Assembly (NCBI GenBank): GCA_003165005.1
Contig: PLSB01000035.1
Location: forward strand, 13,608-53,491
Length of the DNA stretch: 39,884 nucleotides
DNA from: Acidobacteriaceae bacterium
GTDB taxonomy: Bacteria; Acidobacteriota; Terriglobia; Terriglobales; Acidobacteriaceae
Reading direction: 5' to 3'
The translations under genes and the position numbers were made by a program. Below, piece after piece: positions 8,794 through 16,386 of the stretch. Under the pieces are notes generated by a model. It worked only from the letters and a program-made list of their open reading frames with translations. It searched no databases and was not told the DNA's origin. Every line of letters starts with the position of its first letter. Position 1 is the first letter of the stretch.

Positions 8794-10350
8794 TCACCGC
8801 TTCGCCAACTCCCCCTGCATCGGTGCGCGCTTGGCACGAATAAGCAACGCGAGGAACCTCTCTGCGAACGTTGCCAGTGGCCGAGGTAACGCGCCAGTCA
8901 ATTGAGCAAATCGCGCCTGATCTTGTGGCTCGAGAATTCGCAACAGATAGGTAAGTATGACAAGTGCGGCCAGAGCCGTGCATCCACCCAACAGGATTCC
9001 CCACAGCGGAGGAAGAAATAAGGTCACAAAATGGGCCGCCAACGCCGCCGCAATACTAATCACGACGACCTTGGCCGTTAGCATCCACGGCAGCCTAATG
9101 CCGAATTTGCGGGCGCCAATTGCCCACATGATCCCGACGGCCGTAAACTGCGCCGCCCCGCTCCCAATGCAGGCGCCGACCGCACCGTGCGTGGCAACGA
9201 GCGTCCACGTTACGCCGACGTCCACGATGCCGGCAATCACCATCGTGACGATCACATAAACCTGGCGCTCGGTGCTTTGCAGAAGGCTCTGGATCGGGCC
9301 AACAAATGCCTTGGGCATGCAGAGCAGGGGGGCAATCGTTACCACCATCGCCGCGCCAGTGTACTTGGCGCCATAAAAAAAAACAAGGGCTGGAGCGGCC
9401 AATGCCGTCGCGACTGCATGTATAGGGAGGGCGGTGAGGGTAAGGTAGCGAAACGACGTAGACGCAAGTCGCGGCAATTTGGATTTATCGCGTCCAAATT
9501 GGGCAAACATGGTTGTGGAGGCGGCCCCGCCGAAGATAGTTGCGCTCAAAAGCAGCATGTTGCCCAGGCTGAAGGCAATCGAGTAATAGGCTATCTGGCG
9601 GATATCGGTGCAGCGGATCTTCAGTATCAGGACCTCAAACCGCTCCCACACCACCAGCGCCAAAATCATGGTGATCACGCTCTGCCAGGCAAAGGCGATC
9701 ATGCGGTTTCGCACTCCCTCAGGGAGAGCATGGCCGCGCTCCCACTTCAGGACGCGCCGAACAGTTGGGATCAGACGCACCAGAAAATCCACCAACCGCA
9801 TAAGCAGAAACGCCGCGCCTACCCCCGTAACCCCCCAATGAAAAACCACAGTTGCAAAGATTGCAAAAAGATATACAAAGGCGGAAGCTATCGAGCCAGG
9901 AATATTGGCGGCAAGGTTCTCGGTTGCGGTATTGGCTCCAGCGGGGATGGTATTGACCATGGCGGGCCAAATGCTCAAGGCGATCAGTAACGAGGCAAGA
10001 CGGTAATGTGTGTCGGTGTCGTGAAACACCCAAAGAATGATGGCCGCAGTGGCCAGCGAAGCCAGAACAATCTGCATCCAGAAAGTACGAACAAAGATAT
10101 ATCTTGCAGCGCCTTTGTCGCCGCTGCCGATGAACTCGGCCATATACTTGCGGGTGGCCGCGGAAATGCCGAATCCGCCGAGGGTGCTGACGATGCCTGC
10201 CACATACATGACAAAAATGATGTGCCCGGTTTGTAAAGGACCCAGTTTGCGCGCAACTGCGATTGATGCGATGACATTAACAAGCTGGGCGGTTATGGTA
10301 TCCAAGCCGTACCAGCCTGTGTTCTTGGCTATAGTTTTCGTATTTGACAT
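8794..10350 (-). CDS. Wzx-type polysaccharide flippase (MOP superfamily)
   Basis: A 518-residue integral membrane protein with about 12-14 hydrophobic segments along its whole length. It starts MSNTKTIAKNTGWYGLDTITAQLVNVIASIAVARKLG, the usual N-terminal helix pair of Wzx/RfbX-like transporters, which move undecaprenyl-linked repeat units across the inner membrane. The real start is ATG 10350; a TTG two codons upstream is also possible. No strong Shine-Dalgarno is seen. It pairs functionally with the ligase/polymerase at 28749 and the chain-length protein at 17675, giving a Wzx/Wzy-type pathway. Preceded on its strand by a strong hairpin after the TPR gene, so it may be expressed at a lower level than the exosortase genes. 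Confidence 0.9.
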   Translation of the reverse strand: MSNTKTIAKNTGWYGLDTITAQLVNVIASIAVARKLGPLQTGHIIFVMYVAGIVSTLGGFGISAATRKYMAEFIGSGDKGAARYIFVRTFWMQIVLASLATAAIILWVFHDTDTHYRLASLLIALSIWPAMVNTIPAGANTATENLAANIPGSIASAFVYLFAIFATVVFHWGVTGVGAAFLLMRLVDFLVRLIPTVRRVLKWERGHALPEGVRNRMIAFAWQSVITMILALVVWERFEVLILKIRCTDIRQIAYYSIAFSLGNMLLLSATIFGGAASTTMFAQFGRDKSKLPRLASTSFRYLTLTALPIHAVATALAAPALVFFYGAKYTGAAMVVTIAPLLCMPKAFVGPIQSLLQSTERQVYVIVTMVIAGIVDVGVTWTLVATHGAVGACIGSGAAQFTAVGIMWAIGARKFGIRLPWMLTAKVVVISIAAALAAHFVTLFLPPLWGILLGGCTALAALVILTYLLRILEPQDQARFAQLTGALPRPLATFAERFLALLIRAKRAPMQGELAKR

Positions 10351-10402
10351 ATTCAATTAGGGGGAGCTTTCTGCAACCAGGGCCGGTCAAAGTACATCCA
10401 GC

Positions 10403-10440
10403 GATTCCGCGCCGGCGGCGCCCGCCGCCGGCCTGGAATC
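10403..10440 (-). terminator. Strong G/C hairpin between the TPR and flippase genes
   Basis: Inverted repeat just beyond the TPR gene stop: outer arms GATTCC (10403-10408) and GGAATC (10435-10440), an imperfect 2-bp step, then perfect 10-bp arms GCCGGCGGCG (10411-10420) and its complement (10423-10432) around a 2-base loop. There is no U tract on either strand, so it is either a U-less terminator, a transcript-stabilising 3' hairpin or a partial attenuator inside the operon. Confidence 0.5.
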
Positions 10441-10448
10441 ACAATCAA

Positions 10449-12782
10449 CTAACCCAACGCGCCAAGCGCCGCTTGCGCATCCTTGGCGACCGGTGAACTG
10501 GGCTGAAGGGAAATGGCCTTCTTCAGATGCAGCGTCGCGTTGGTCCTATCTTTGAGTTTGCTATAAACCATGCCCAGGTGGTATTGCATGGTAGCGTCGC
10601 CGGGCTGGGCCTTCACCGCGTCCTCCAGCAGGTCGCGCGCAAAACCGTAGGTTCCCTTGTTGTAGTAGGCCCAGGCCAGCGTATCGGCGGTATTCGGCGA
10701 GTCCGGCATGGCCTGCCGGGCGATTTGCGCAAGCGACAGCGCGACATCGGCGTTTTCGCCGTTCTCCAGCATCAGGTAGGCAAGATTGTTTGCCGCCATG
10801 GGCAGGTGTGGCTGGATCCCGAGCGCCTTTTTGTAATCGGCCTCGGCCTGTCCTTTATTTCCCCTTGCTTCCTCAAGAGTTCCGAGGAGAGCAAACGCGG
10901 TGGCGTCGTTGGGGTGCGTGTTGATCCATTGCTGCCAGGACGCGATGGCGTTCGCGGTCTGCCCGCGCATCACCGCAATCTGCGTAACGAGCGTGATAGC
11001 CTCGGTGTCTGCAGAGTTGAGCTGCATGGCTTTCTGAGCCGAAGCCGCGGCCTGATCCAGGTTGTTGCTCACCGTCTGCAACAGCGCGAGGAGATCCCAA
11101 AAGCCGCTGTTTTGCGGCCGCTTGCCGATTTGCTCGTTGACGCGGGCCAGGGCCTTATCCGGCTGTTTCAGATTCATGTTGTAATTGACCAGAAGGCGGA
11201 GCGCCTCTACGGAATCCGGGTCATATTGCAGGGCCTGTTCCAGCAGCGCGACGCCCTCGGGAAAACGCTTTTCGGAAAAACGCAGCTTGCCAAGCTGAAG
11301 GTAGCCGAGGGCGCTATGGGGAGCAACGGCGATCGCAGTTTTCAAATCGGATTCCGCCTTGGCGGTATCGTTATGTTTGATTTCGACGATGGCGCGCCAA
11401 ATATACCCGCCCCCGAAGCGCGGGGCCGCGGCGATGGTCTTGTCCGCCACGTCGGCCAACAGGCTCATATCGCCGCGTTGCGATGCGATTGCCGCCAGCG
11501 CTTCCTCGGCGGCGAGCATGGAGGGATTCAGCTTCTCCACTTCAAGGAAGCTTCTCTCTGCCAGATCGGAATCGCCGCTAGCCAGGGCCGCCCGGCCCAG
11601 CCAGTACTGCAGGAACGGGTCTTTGGGGGAATCCTTGACGGCAACCTCCAGAGCATTGACCGCGTCATTGGCCTTGCCGGCATCGATTAACACAATTCCA
11701 TTCAGGGCGATCACCTCAGGATCCTTGGCATTCTTCTTCTGGAGCGAGGCGATCACAGTGCGGGCTGTGGCCAGGTCATTGACCTGAATAAGGGAACGGG
11801 CATATGCCTTCTGCAGGGGGACATTGGAAGAGTATTTTTGGGCCAGAGTGGCGAATTCGGTTTTGGCCTTGTCGTACTGCCCGCTGGAGGTGTAATAGTC
11901 GGCGAGCATGCGCACACCCTGGGGATTGTCGGCGAGATCGCGCGATGCCTGGCGGAGCACCTGCTCGGCCCTGGCTTGATCGCCCATCTTCAGGATCACC
12001 TGCGCCAGATCCTCCCGCACCGCCAGATTCTTGGGATCGGCGGCCACGGCAGTCCAGCCGATCTGCTCGGCTTCGGGCAAGCGGTTGGTCCTGATATAGA
12101 AGGCCATCAGCAGAATCCTTGGGTTTGCCGACTTTGCATCGAGCGAGACCGCTTTCTTCAACTCCTCCTCGGTCGACGCGGCGTTCGTGGGATCGGCGGA
12201 AAGCAAAAATGCGAGATTGTCGTGGAAAGCCGCCCGGCTGGGATCCAGTTCGATCGCGCGGCGCATCTCTGTTATCGATAAATCCTTGTTGCCACGCTTG
12301 AAGGCGATCGCGGAAAGCAGCCCGTGGAGATCGGGGTTGTTGGGCCGCGCAGCCAACACCATGTTGGCCTGTGCCTGGGCATCGTCGATCCTGCCACCGG
12401 CGAGGAGAAGATTGGCCAGCGAGATGCGGGCGTTGAAGTTCGCCGGATCCAGGTCCACGGTGTGTTGAATTTCGGCATAGGCCGGGCCGAACCGGCCCAT
12501 ATGCAGATACGTCTTCCCCAATTCGAAATGCACGTCCGGATCGTTCCTGTCGATCTTCAATGCGTTGGAGAACTGGATGGTGGCTTCGCGCCACTTCCCC
12601 TCGGCGGCATAGCGCTTACCACTCTCCAGGTATTTCTGTTTGGCGACAGTTGGATCTCGGTGGCATCCGGAGAGGACAGCAAGGGCAACGAAGAGAGTGG
12701 TGCATGCAAGGAACGCGCGCCGGCGCAGTTGCATCGAGGACCGGCTGCGGCTCCGTTCAAGTGCCTTGGGCGTGTTCTTCAT
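10449..12782 (-). CDS. TPR-repeat lipoprotein of the exosortase/EPS locus (PrsT-like)
   Basis: A 777-residue exported protein made almost wholly of tetratricopeptide repeats. It has a basic N-terminus, a hydrophobic stretch and a lipobox LSGC (Cys about residue 40), so it should be a lipoprotein. The start of the mature part, VAKQKYLESGKRYAAEGKWREATIQFSNALKID, closely resembles the TPR lipoproteins (PrsT) that accompany exosortase A systems. Roughly 18-20 repeats follow, ending ...LKKAISLQPSSPVAKDAQAALGAL. Start chosen at ATG 12782 (MKNTPKALERS), with GGAAG 4-8 bases upstream; the frame extends to 12839. It lies 92 bp after epsI. Likely a scaffold for secretion or assembly of polymer or sorted proteins; this is inferred from family and context. 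Confidence 0.85.
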   Translation of the reverse strand: MKNTPKALERSRSRSSMQLRRRAFLACTTLFVALAVLSGCHRDPTVAKQKYLESGKRYAAEGKWREATIQFSNALKIDRNDPDVHFELGKTYLHMGRFGPAYAEIQHTVDLDPANFNARISLANLLLAGGRIDDAQAQANMVLAARPNNPDLHGLLSAIAFKRGNKDLSITEMRRAIELDPSRAAFHDNLAFLLSADPTNAASTEEELKKAVSLDAKSANPRILLMAFYIRTNRLPEAEQIGWTAVAADPKNLAVREDLAQVILKMGDQARAEQVLRQASRDLADNPQGVRMLADYYTSSGQYDKAKTEFATLAQKYSSNVPLQKAYARSLIQVNDLATARTVIASLQKKNAKDPEVIALNGIVLIDAGKANDAVNALEVAVKDSPKDPFLQYWLGRAALASGDSDLAERSFLEVEKLNPSMLAAEEALAAIASQRGDMSLLADVADKTIAAAPRFGGGYIWRAIVEIKHNDTAKAESDLKTAIAVAPHSALGYLQLGKLRFSEKRFPEGVALLEQALQYDPDSVEALRLLVNYNMNLKQPDKALARVNEQIGKRPQNSGFWDLLALLQTVSNNLDQAAASAQKAMQLNSADTEAITLVTQIAVMRGQTANAIASWQQWINTHPNDATAFALLGTLEEARGNKGQAEADYKKALGIQPHLPMAANNLAYLMLENGENADVALSLAQIARQAMPDSPNTADTLAWAYYNKGTYGFARDLLEDAVKAQPGDATMQYHLGMVYSKLKDRTNATLHLKKAISLQPSSPVAKDAQAALGALG

Positions 12783-12874
12783 GATCTTCCATCCTTCTTG
12801 GCTGCCGCCCGGGGTAACGACAGCCCTGGTTTGGTGCATCCATCTCGTTTTCGGTCCCGCCTTCTACCATGGGA

Positions 12875-13516
12875 CTAACCGGGAATAAAACGCGTAAGCG
12901 TGGGCGCAAGTTGCCGGGCAAAGCCCTCGGCCCGGGCTTTCGCCTGTGCTTCGCCTTCGCTGGAACGGATCGGCGTGATGATGCGCACCAGTGCCCCGTC
13001 CGTGCGATTCATGCGCATGGCGTCGGCCACCAGGTAGACCTTGGCCAAATATTCGCTGGCTACGCTGCGCCCATGAGCTTCATACCAGTAGATGACGAAC
13101 TCTTTCGCCTGTCCGTTGCTGATGACGTACTCGCCCACGCGATGCGCCCGGCCGTCGGCGTCCTCCAGATCGATGGAGCGCGACGAATCGAACATCCACC
13201 CGGCGCCGGGCAAACAGTGCTTCGGCGAATGGATCGTGCTGCCCGCCCTCTGCGAGGGAAAATAGGCAATGAACAGGTCAATGGGGGCCGACCCTCCCTC
13301 CCGGATGTAGTTGCGCTCCAGGAAATCTCCGTCTCCAAGCACATCCCGGGTCTCCTGGTCGATGGTCACATCCCTGCCCCACCAACCGCTGATCGTGTCC
13401 GGAAACTGCGCCAATGGCTCGCGCGGAGGGATCAGATCGCGGCTGGGCCGGGCATACAAGATGACGACCGCGCCGGCCAGCAGTAAGGCGACGGTCCAGA
13501 AACGCAGCCGGTTCAT
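12875..13516 (-). CDS. epsI: Exosortase-associated protein EpsI
   Basis: A 213-residue protein with one N-terminal membrane segment (residues 7-22) and a periplasmic domain of the EpsI/DUF3485 family. The family signature is clear: SGWWGRD (43-49), LFIAYFPSQRAGSTIHSP and CLPGAGW with Cys101, and then VIYWYEAHGR. EpsI is encoded next to, or fused to, exosortases and is thought to assist the sorting or EPS process; its biochemical job is not established. Here it is a separate gene: its ATG at 13516 overlaps the exosortase TGA (ATGA) and has a strong AAAGGAGG Shine-Dalgarno. A 494-codon frame runs upstream to 14359, but that part is a shifted shadow of the exosortase gene, not a fusion. Confidence 0.93.
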   Translation of the reverse strand: MNRLRFWTVALLLAGAVVILYARPSRDLIPPREPLAQFPDTISGWWGRDVTIDQETRDVLGDGDFLERNYIREGGSAPIDLFIAYFPSQRAGSTIHSPKHCLPGAGWMFDSSRSIDLEDADGRAHRVGEYVISNGQAKEFVIYWYEAHGRSVASEYLAKVYLVADAMRMNRTDGALVRIITPIRSSEGEAQAKARAEGFARQLAPTLTRFIPG

Positions 13517-14412
13517 GCCTGCCTCCTTTTGCGTGGAAACACGCCCATCGCCTGATCGACCCCGACCAGGCAGGCGAGAGAGACCAGGAACATCACCCAG
13601 CCGGAAAACTCGTGGAAGAACCCCATCGCCTTCTCCGGATCCCAGTACTGAACGCTCAGGCCGGTGCCCAGCAGGCGCACGGCATTGGCCGCAATGGCAA
13701 TAGGCAAACTGGCAAAGGCCAGCGCCACGCGGCGCCACGTGGACCGTTCCAGGAAATAGCCGTAGAAGATTGCCAGGGTCAGCAGGCTCATCAGCGAGCG
13801 AATCCCGCTGCACGCCTCGGCGACCTCCAGGCTCATCGCAGGCAGCTGAATGACATTGCCCTCGCGCAACACCGGTACGCCAAAGAGCGGAAGCAAGTCG
13901 CTGGCCAGCTTGGAGGCCAGGATCTGCAGCGGAAAAGTGATCTGCGTGTAGAGAATCGCGGGAATCGGAATGGCCAGCAGCAGGACCAGCAGGGCGAACC
14001 GCATTTCGGCCAACTGCTTCCTGCCGCCAAAACCGAGCACCAGGCCGGCCAGCACCATAACCAGCGAGATACGGGAAAGAAACAACTCCGATCCATAGAC
14101 TCCCAGGAGAAGCACGAGCAGTCCAAAGAACACCAGCGCCACGCCGCTCCACGACGGGGCAATCCCGGTAGCAAGAAGACGGTCCCTCTTCCTCCACAAC
14201 ACGTACGCCGCAAAGGGCGGAACCAGGAAGCCGTGGGAGAAATCCGCAATCTGCCACCAGTCGGTTACGAGCTTTGCCAGGACCCGGCAATAGGCCGCCG
14301 CTACGAGCGCAGCGATCAGCAACGCGCCCCCGAGGAGTTTCCGGTCGCGCGGAAGCCATGGTTTCTGGGCACTTTGCCGTGCCTTTGCGTCTTGGGTTAC
14401 GGTCGTCAACAT
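13513..14412 (-). CDS. Exosortase
   Basis: A 299-residue inner-membrane protein with about eight transmembrane segments and the full exosortase catalytic set: Cys201 in EVAEACSGIRSL, Arg246 in NAVRLL, and His267 in FFHEFSGW. Exosortases are membrane cysteine proteases/transpeptidases that process C-terminal sorting signals such as PEP-CTERM. The combination with EpsI, a TPR lipoprotein and EPS export genes is that of exosortase A-type systems. Start chosen at ATG 14412 (MLTTVTQDAK) because the alternative at 14454 would sit on the predicted transcription start of the sigma-54 promoter at 14466-14482. First gene of the minus-strand operon. No PEP-CTERM substrate is encoded in this window. Confidence 0.92.
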   Translation of the reverse strand: MLTTVTQDAKARQSAQKPWLPRDRKLLGGALLIAALVAAAYCRVLAKLVTDWWQIADFSHGFLVPPFAAYVLWRKRDRLLATGIAPSWSGVALVFFGLLVLLLGVYGSELFLSRISLVMVLAGLVLGFGGRKQLAEMRFALLVLLLAIPIPAILYTQITFPLQILASKLASDLLPLFGVPVLREGNVIQLPAMSLEVAEACSGIRSLMSLLTLAIFYGYFLERSTWRRVALAFASLPIAIAANAVRLLGTGLSVQYWDPEKAMGFFHEFSGWVMFLVSLACLVGVDQAMGVFPRKRRQA

Positions 14413-14465
14413 AGGATCTAGGATCACAGACACACTACAACCAGCGCCTGACACTTAGCAAGAAT

Positions 14466-14482
14466 AGCAATCCGAGTGCCGA
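14466..14482 (-). promoter_or_regulatory. Sigma-54 (-24/-12) promoter for the exosortase operon
   Basis: Minus strand reads TCGGCACTCGGATTGCT. Compared with the RpoN consensus YTGGCACGNNNNTTGCW it keeps GGCAC at -24 and TTGCT at -12, with the required 10 bases between GG and GC. Transcription would start near 14455, giving a leader of about 43 bases before the exosortase ATG at 14412. Confidence 0.7.
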
Positions 14483-14551
14483 AGAGAAATCCCCTCGTTC
14501 TACAGGCATTTCCCTTGATTCGGCAAAGGATGGTAACATGTTTGACAGGGG

Positions 14552-14573
14552 AAGTGGAAAGCGATTTCCACTT
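14552..14573. promoter_or_regulatory. Palindrome 1, candidate enhancer site
   Basis: Perfect inverted repeat with 9-base arms AAGTGGAAA and TTTCCACTT around a 4-base spacer (GCGA). Core GGAAA-N4-TTTCC. The centre is about 175 bases upstream of the predicted plus start site and about 107 bases upstream of the predicted minus start site, suitable for an NtrC-type activator acting on both promoters. Confidence 0.55.
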
Positions 14574-14610
14574 TCATTGAGCCTGATGAGGAAAAATCAA
14601 TCGCCTTTAT

Positions 14611-14626
14611 GGGAAAATCTTTTCCC
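14611..14626. promoter_or_regulatory. Palindrome 2, candidate enhancer site
   Basis: Perfect inverted repeat with 7-base arms GGGAAAA and TTTTCCC around TC, again containing the core GGAAA-N4-TTTCC found in palindrome 1, 56 bases away centre to centre. Neither arm is followed by a gene end, so it is not a terminator. Likely binding site for a dimeric helix-turn-helix protein. Confidence 0.55.
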
Positions 14627-14709
14627 TCCTTGTGCGCATTCTCTGACTCGACGCACGGGAAATCACCGGATAAACACGGCAAACAATGACCCCGTAATGT
14701 GGCCACAGT

Positions 14710-14726
14710 TTGGAAACCGTATTGCT
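14710..14726 (+). promoter_or_regulatory. Sigma-54 (-24/-12) promoter for the EPS export operon
   Basis: Plus strand reads TTGGAAACCGTATTGCT: TTGG at -24, TTGCT at -12, and exactly 10 bases between GG and GC, as RpoN requires. The middle of the -24 box departs from consensus. Transcription would start near 14737, so translation of the next gene must begin at ATG 14756 rather than at ATG 14699. Confidence 0.65.
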
Positions 14727-14755
14727 ATGGCAGGGATGGAGCCTTGGGACTCTCT

Positions 14756-15673
14756 ATGGCAGATCATTCGACCATCCCCGGCCTGAAGCGGCACATGAAG
14801 CACTGTGCTCCGCTCTCGGGCCAACTGCAACTCGGAATCGCCCGCATAGCGGAGTCTGACTGCCCCGTTCTCATCGCTGGAGAACATGGCGTGAGCAAGC
14901 GGTCGATCGCCCGCCAGATCCATGCCATGTCGCGACGGTCCCGCAGCACGTATACCGAATTGGAGAGTGCCGAAGCCACTGAACAGGCTCTTCGCGACCT
15001 GCTCTCTACCAGGGGAACACTGTACCTGGCGGAGATTGCCGATTTGAGCCCCAGTCTGCAGGAATGGCTGGTCAACGCCTGCCAGCATCAGGATTGGTCG
15101 CAAAGCTGCCGCCTGGTGTGCGGAACAAGCCGGGAACTCCTCGACGAAGTCCGGGACCGGCACATGCGCGAGGATTTTTGTTACCTGGTTTCGGCCGTGA
15201 CGCTTCGCATCGCGCCGCTGCGTTATCGCAAAGCCGAGATCCTGTCCCTCGCCGATGACCTTCTGGAACACTATGCAAGGCAGTTTGACCGCGGCAAGCC
15301 GGTTCTGGGCGAGGAAATTGCCGGCTTCCTGATGGAGCACACGTGGCCTGATAATCTGGCTGAGTTGGAAACCGCCATGAAGACCGTGGCCGCCATTGAC
15401 GATCCCTCCATCTCCCTCGCCGCGCTCAAAGCGGCGGCCGCGGCCACGAAACTCAACGCCAACCGGCAAACCCGTCCTTTGAAACAGGCGGCGCGGGTGG
15501 CATCCACCCAGATCGAGCGCCGCATGATCTCGGAGGTCATGGCCGCGACAGGCGGCAATCGCAAGCGCGCGGCCGATGAGCTTGGCATCAGCTACAAGGC
15601 CCTGCTTTACAAACTCAAACAGGCGGAAATCGATTCTCCGACTGCAGCCACCCGTACCGGAGTTGGACGATGA
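14756..15673 (+). CDS. Degenerate NtrC/Fis-type regulator
   Basis: A 305-residue protein with the layout of the AAA+ domain and C-terminal Fis-type helix-turn-helix of sigma-54 activators, but with no receiver domain. The AAA+ part is damaged: Walker A reads GEHGVSKRS (Ser in place of the Gly before Lys, residues 42-50), Walker B reads GTLYLAEIADL with Ala92 in place of Asp, and about 25 residues including the GAFTGA loop are missing. The sensor region (REDFCYLVSAVTLRIAPLRYR) and the HTH (256-288, GGNRKRAADELGISYKALLYKLK) are well kept. It should bind DNA but probably cannot remodel sigma-54 holoenzyme. Start ATG 14756 fits the promoter at 14710-14726. Its stop overlaps the next start (ATGA), so it is co-expressed with export genes. 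Confidence 0.85.
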   Translation: MADHSTIPGLKRHMKHCAPLSGQLQLGIARIAESDCPVLIAGEHGVSKRSIARQIHAMSRRSRSTYTELESAEATEQALRDLLSTRGTLYLAEIADLSPSLQEWLVNACQHQDWSQSCRLVCGTSRELLDEVRDRHMREDFCYLVSAVTLRIAPLRYRKAEILSLADDLLEHYARQFDRGKPVLGEEIAGFLMEHTWPDNLAELETAMKTVAAIDDPSISLAALKAAAAATKLNANRQTRPLKQAARVASTQIERRMISEVMAATGGNRKRAADELGISYKALLYKLKQAEIDSPTAATRTGVGR

Positions 15674-16377
15674 AATCTGGAACTTTACTTATGATTGCAA
15701 TCCTCGCGCCGGGACTCTTGTGCCTGGCGCAGAGTCAGGAGCCTGCGGCAACGCCTCCGGCACCCGCGGCGTCTCCGGCAACCGCAGCACCTGCGGCCTC
15801 TCCGGCGCCTGCGGCGCCCGCCGCGTCTCCGGCACCCGCGGCACCCGTGACGTCTCCGGCGCCTGCGGCGCCCGCGCAGCCGGGCGCGGCGCCAAATGAC
15901 ACGTATGTGATCGGCGGCAACGACGTGCTTTCCATCACGGTGTGGAAGGAGCCGACGCTCTCCGGCACCATCCTGGTTCGTCCCGATGGCATGATCTCCA
16001 TTCCTCTGGTGGGCGATGTTCAAGCCACCGGCCTCACGCCCCTTCATCTGGCCGATCAGATCACAGCCAAGCTGAAGAAGTATGTTCAGGACCCCAATGT
16101 CTCCGTGGTCGTCACGCAAATCCACAGCAAGCTTGTCTACATGATCGGCGAAGTGGGGAGGACTGGCCCGGTGGAGATGACTCCCGACATGACTCTGCTC
16201 GAGGCCATCGCCAGCGCGGGCGGTCTGTCGGAATTCGCCAACAAGAAGAAGATCTACATTCTGCGCGACGAGGGCGGGAAGCGCCAGAGGATTCCGGTAC
16301 ATTACAAGGAGGCGCTGGCGGGAAACCGCGAGTTTGACCTCCCGCTGCAGCCCGGCGACACCGTTGTTGTTCCATAA
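15670..16377 (+). CDS. Wza-type polysaccharide export protein
   Basis: A 235-residue exported protein. A signal peptide (1-21, ending CLAQS) is followed by an Ala/Pro/Ser-rich linker (24-75) built from repeats of APAASP, then the polysaccharide export domain (76-150, YVIGGNDVLSITVWKEPTLSG...) and one SLBB domain (151-235, ending LQPGDTVVVP). It would form the periplasmic/outer-membrane channel for EPS. It is much shorter than E. coli Wza and lacks both the third domain and a proper lipobox (LLC has Leu before Cys), so it may work with the beta-barrel gene next to it. The ATG at 15670 overlaps the regulator stop; 9 bp follow before the next gene. Confidence 0.92.
   Translation: MKSGTLLMIAILAPGLLCLAQSQEPAATPPAPAASPATAAPAASPAPAAPAASPAPAAPVTSPAPAAPAQPGAAPNDTYVIGGNDVLSITVWKEPTLSGTILVRPDGMISIPLVGDVQATGLTPLHLADQITAKLKKYVQDPNVSVVVTQIHSKLVYMIGEVGRTGPVEMTPDMTLLEAIASAGGLSEFANKKKIYILRDEGGKRQRIPVHYKEALAGNREFDLPLQPGDTVVVP
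15741..15880 (+). repeat. Imperfect tandem repeat encoding an Ala/Pro-rich linker
   Basis: About 140 bp of degenerate repeats, with TCTCCGGC recurring every 15-30 bases (variants of ctccggcgcctgcggcgccc), coding for alternating APAASP units between the signal peptide and the export domain. Such tracts change length easily by slippage in multiples of the 15-bp unit without loss of frame. Confidence 0.75.
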
Positions 16378-16386
16378 GGCCTACGA

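Larger units (their letters stand above)
14413..14755. other. Divergent control region between the two EPS operons
   Basis: This 343-bp stretch has no gene and is distinctly more A/T-rich than its surroundings. It holds a sigma-54-type promoter match facing each way (minus 14466-14482, plus 14710-14726) and two palindromes with the same core between them (centres about 14562 and 14618), all listed separately. A further half-site GGAAA lies at 14658-14662. Confidence 0.7.

Noticed and set aside
12875-14359. A 494-codon minus-strand frame that looks like a fusion ending in EpsI
   Set aside because: The first 280 residues are Arg/Gly/Pro-rich and lie out of frame over the exosortase gene, whose membrane segments and catalytic residues are clear. 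A strong ribosome site and an ATGA overlap fix the EpsI start at 13516.
14611-14626. GGGAAAA-TC-TTTTCCC read as a terminator hairpin
   Set aside because: No gene ends next to it and a 2-base loop is unfavourable; as a DNA palindrome matching its neighbour it fits a protein-binding site better.
14699-14755. ATG 14699 as start of the regulator
   Set aside because: It would lie upstream of the predicted transcription start and across the -24/-12 boxes; the added 19 residues show no conservation pattern.
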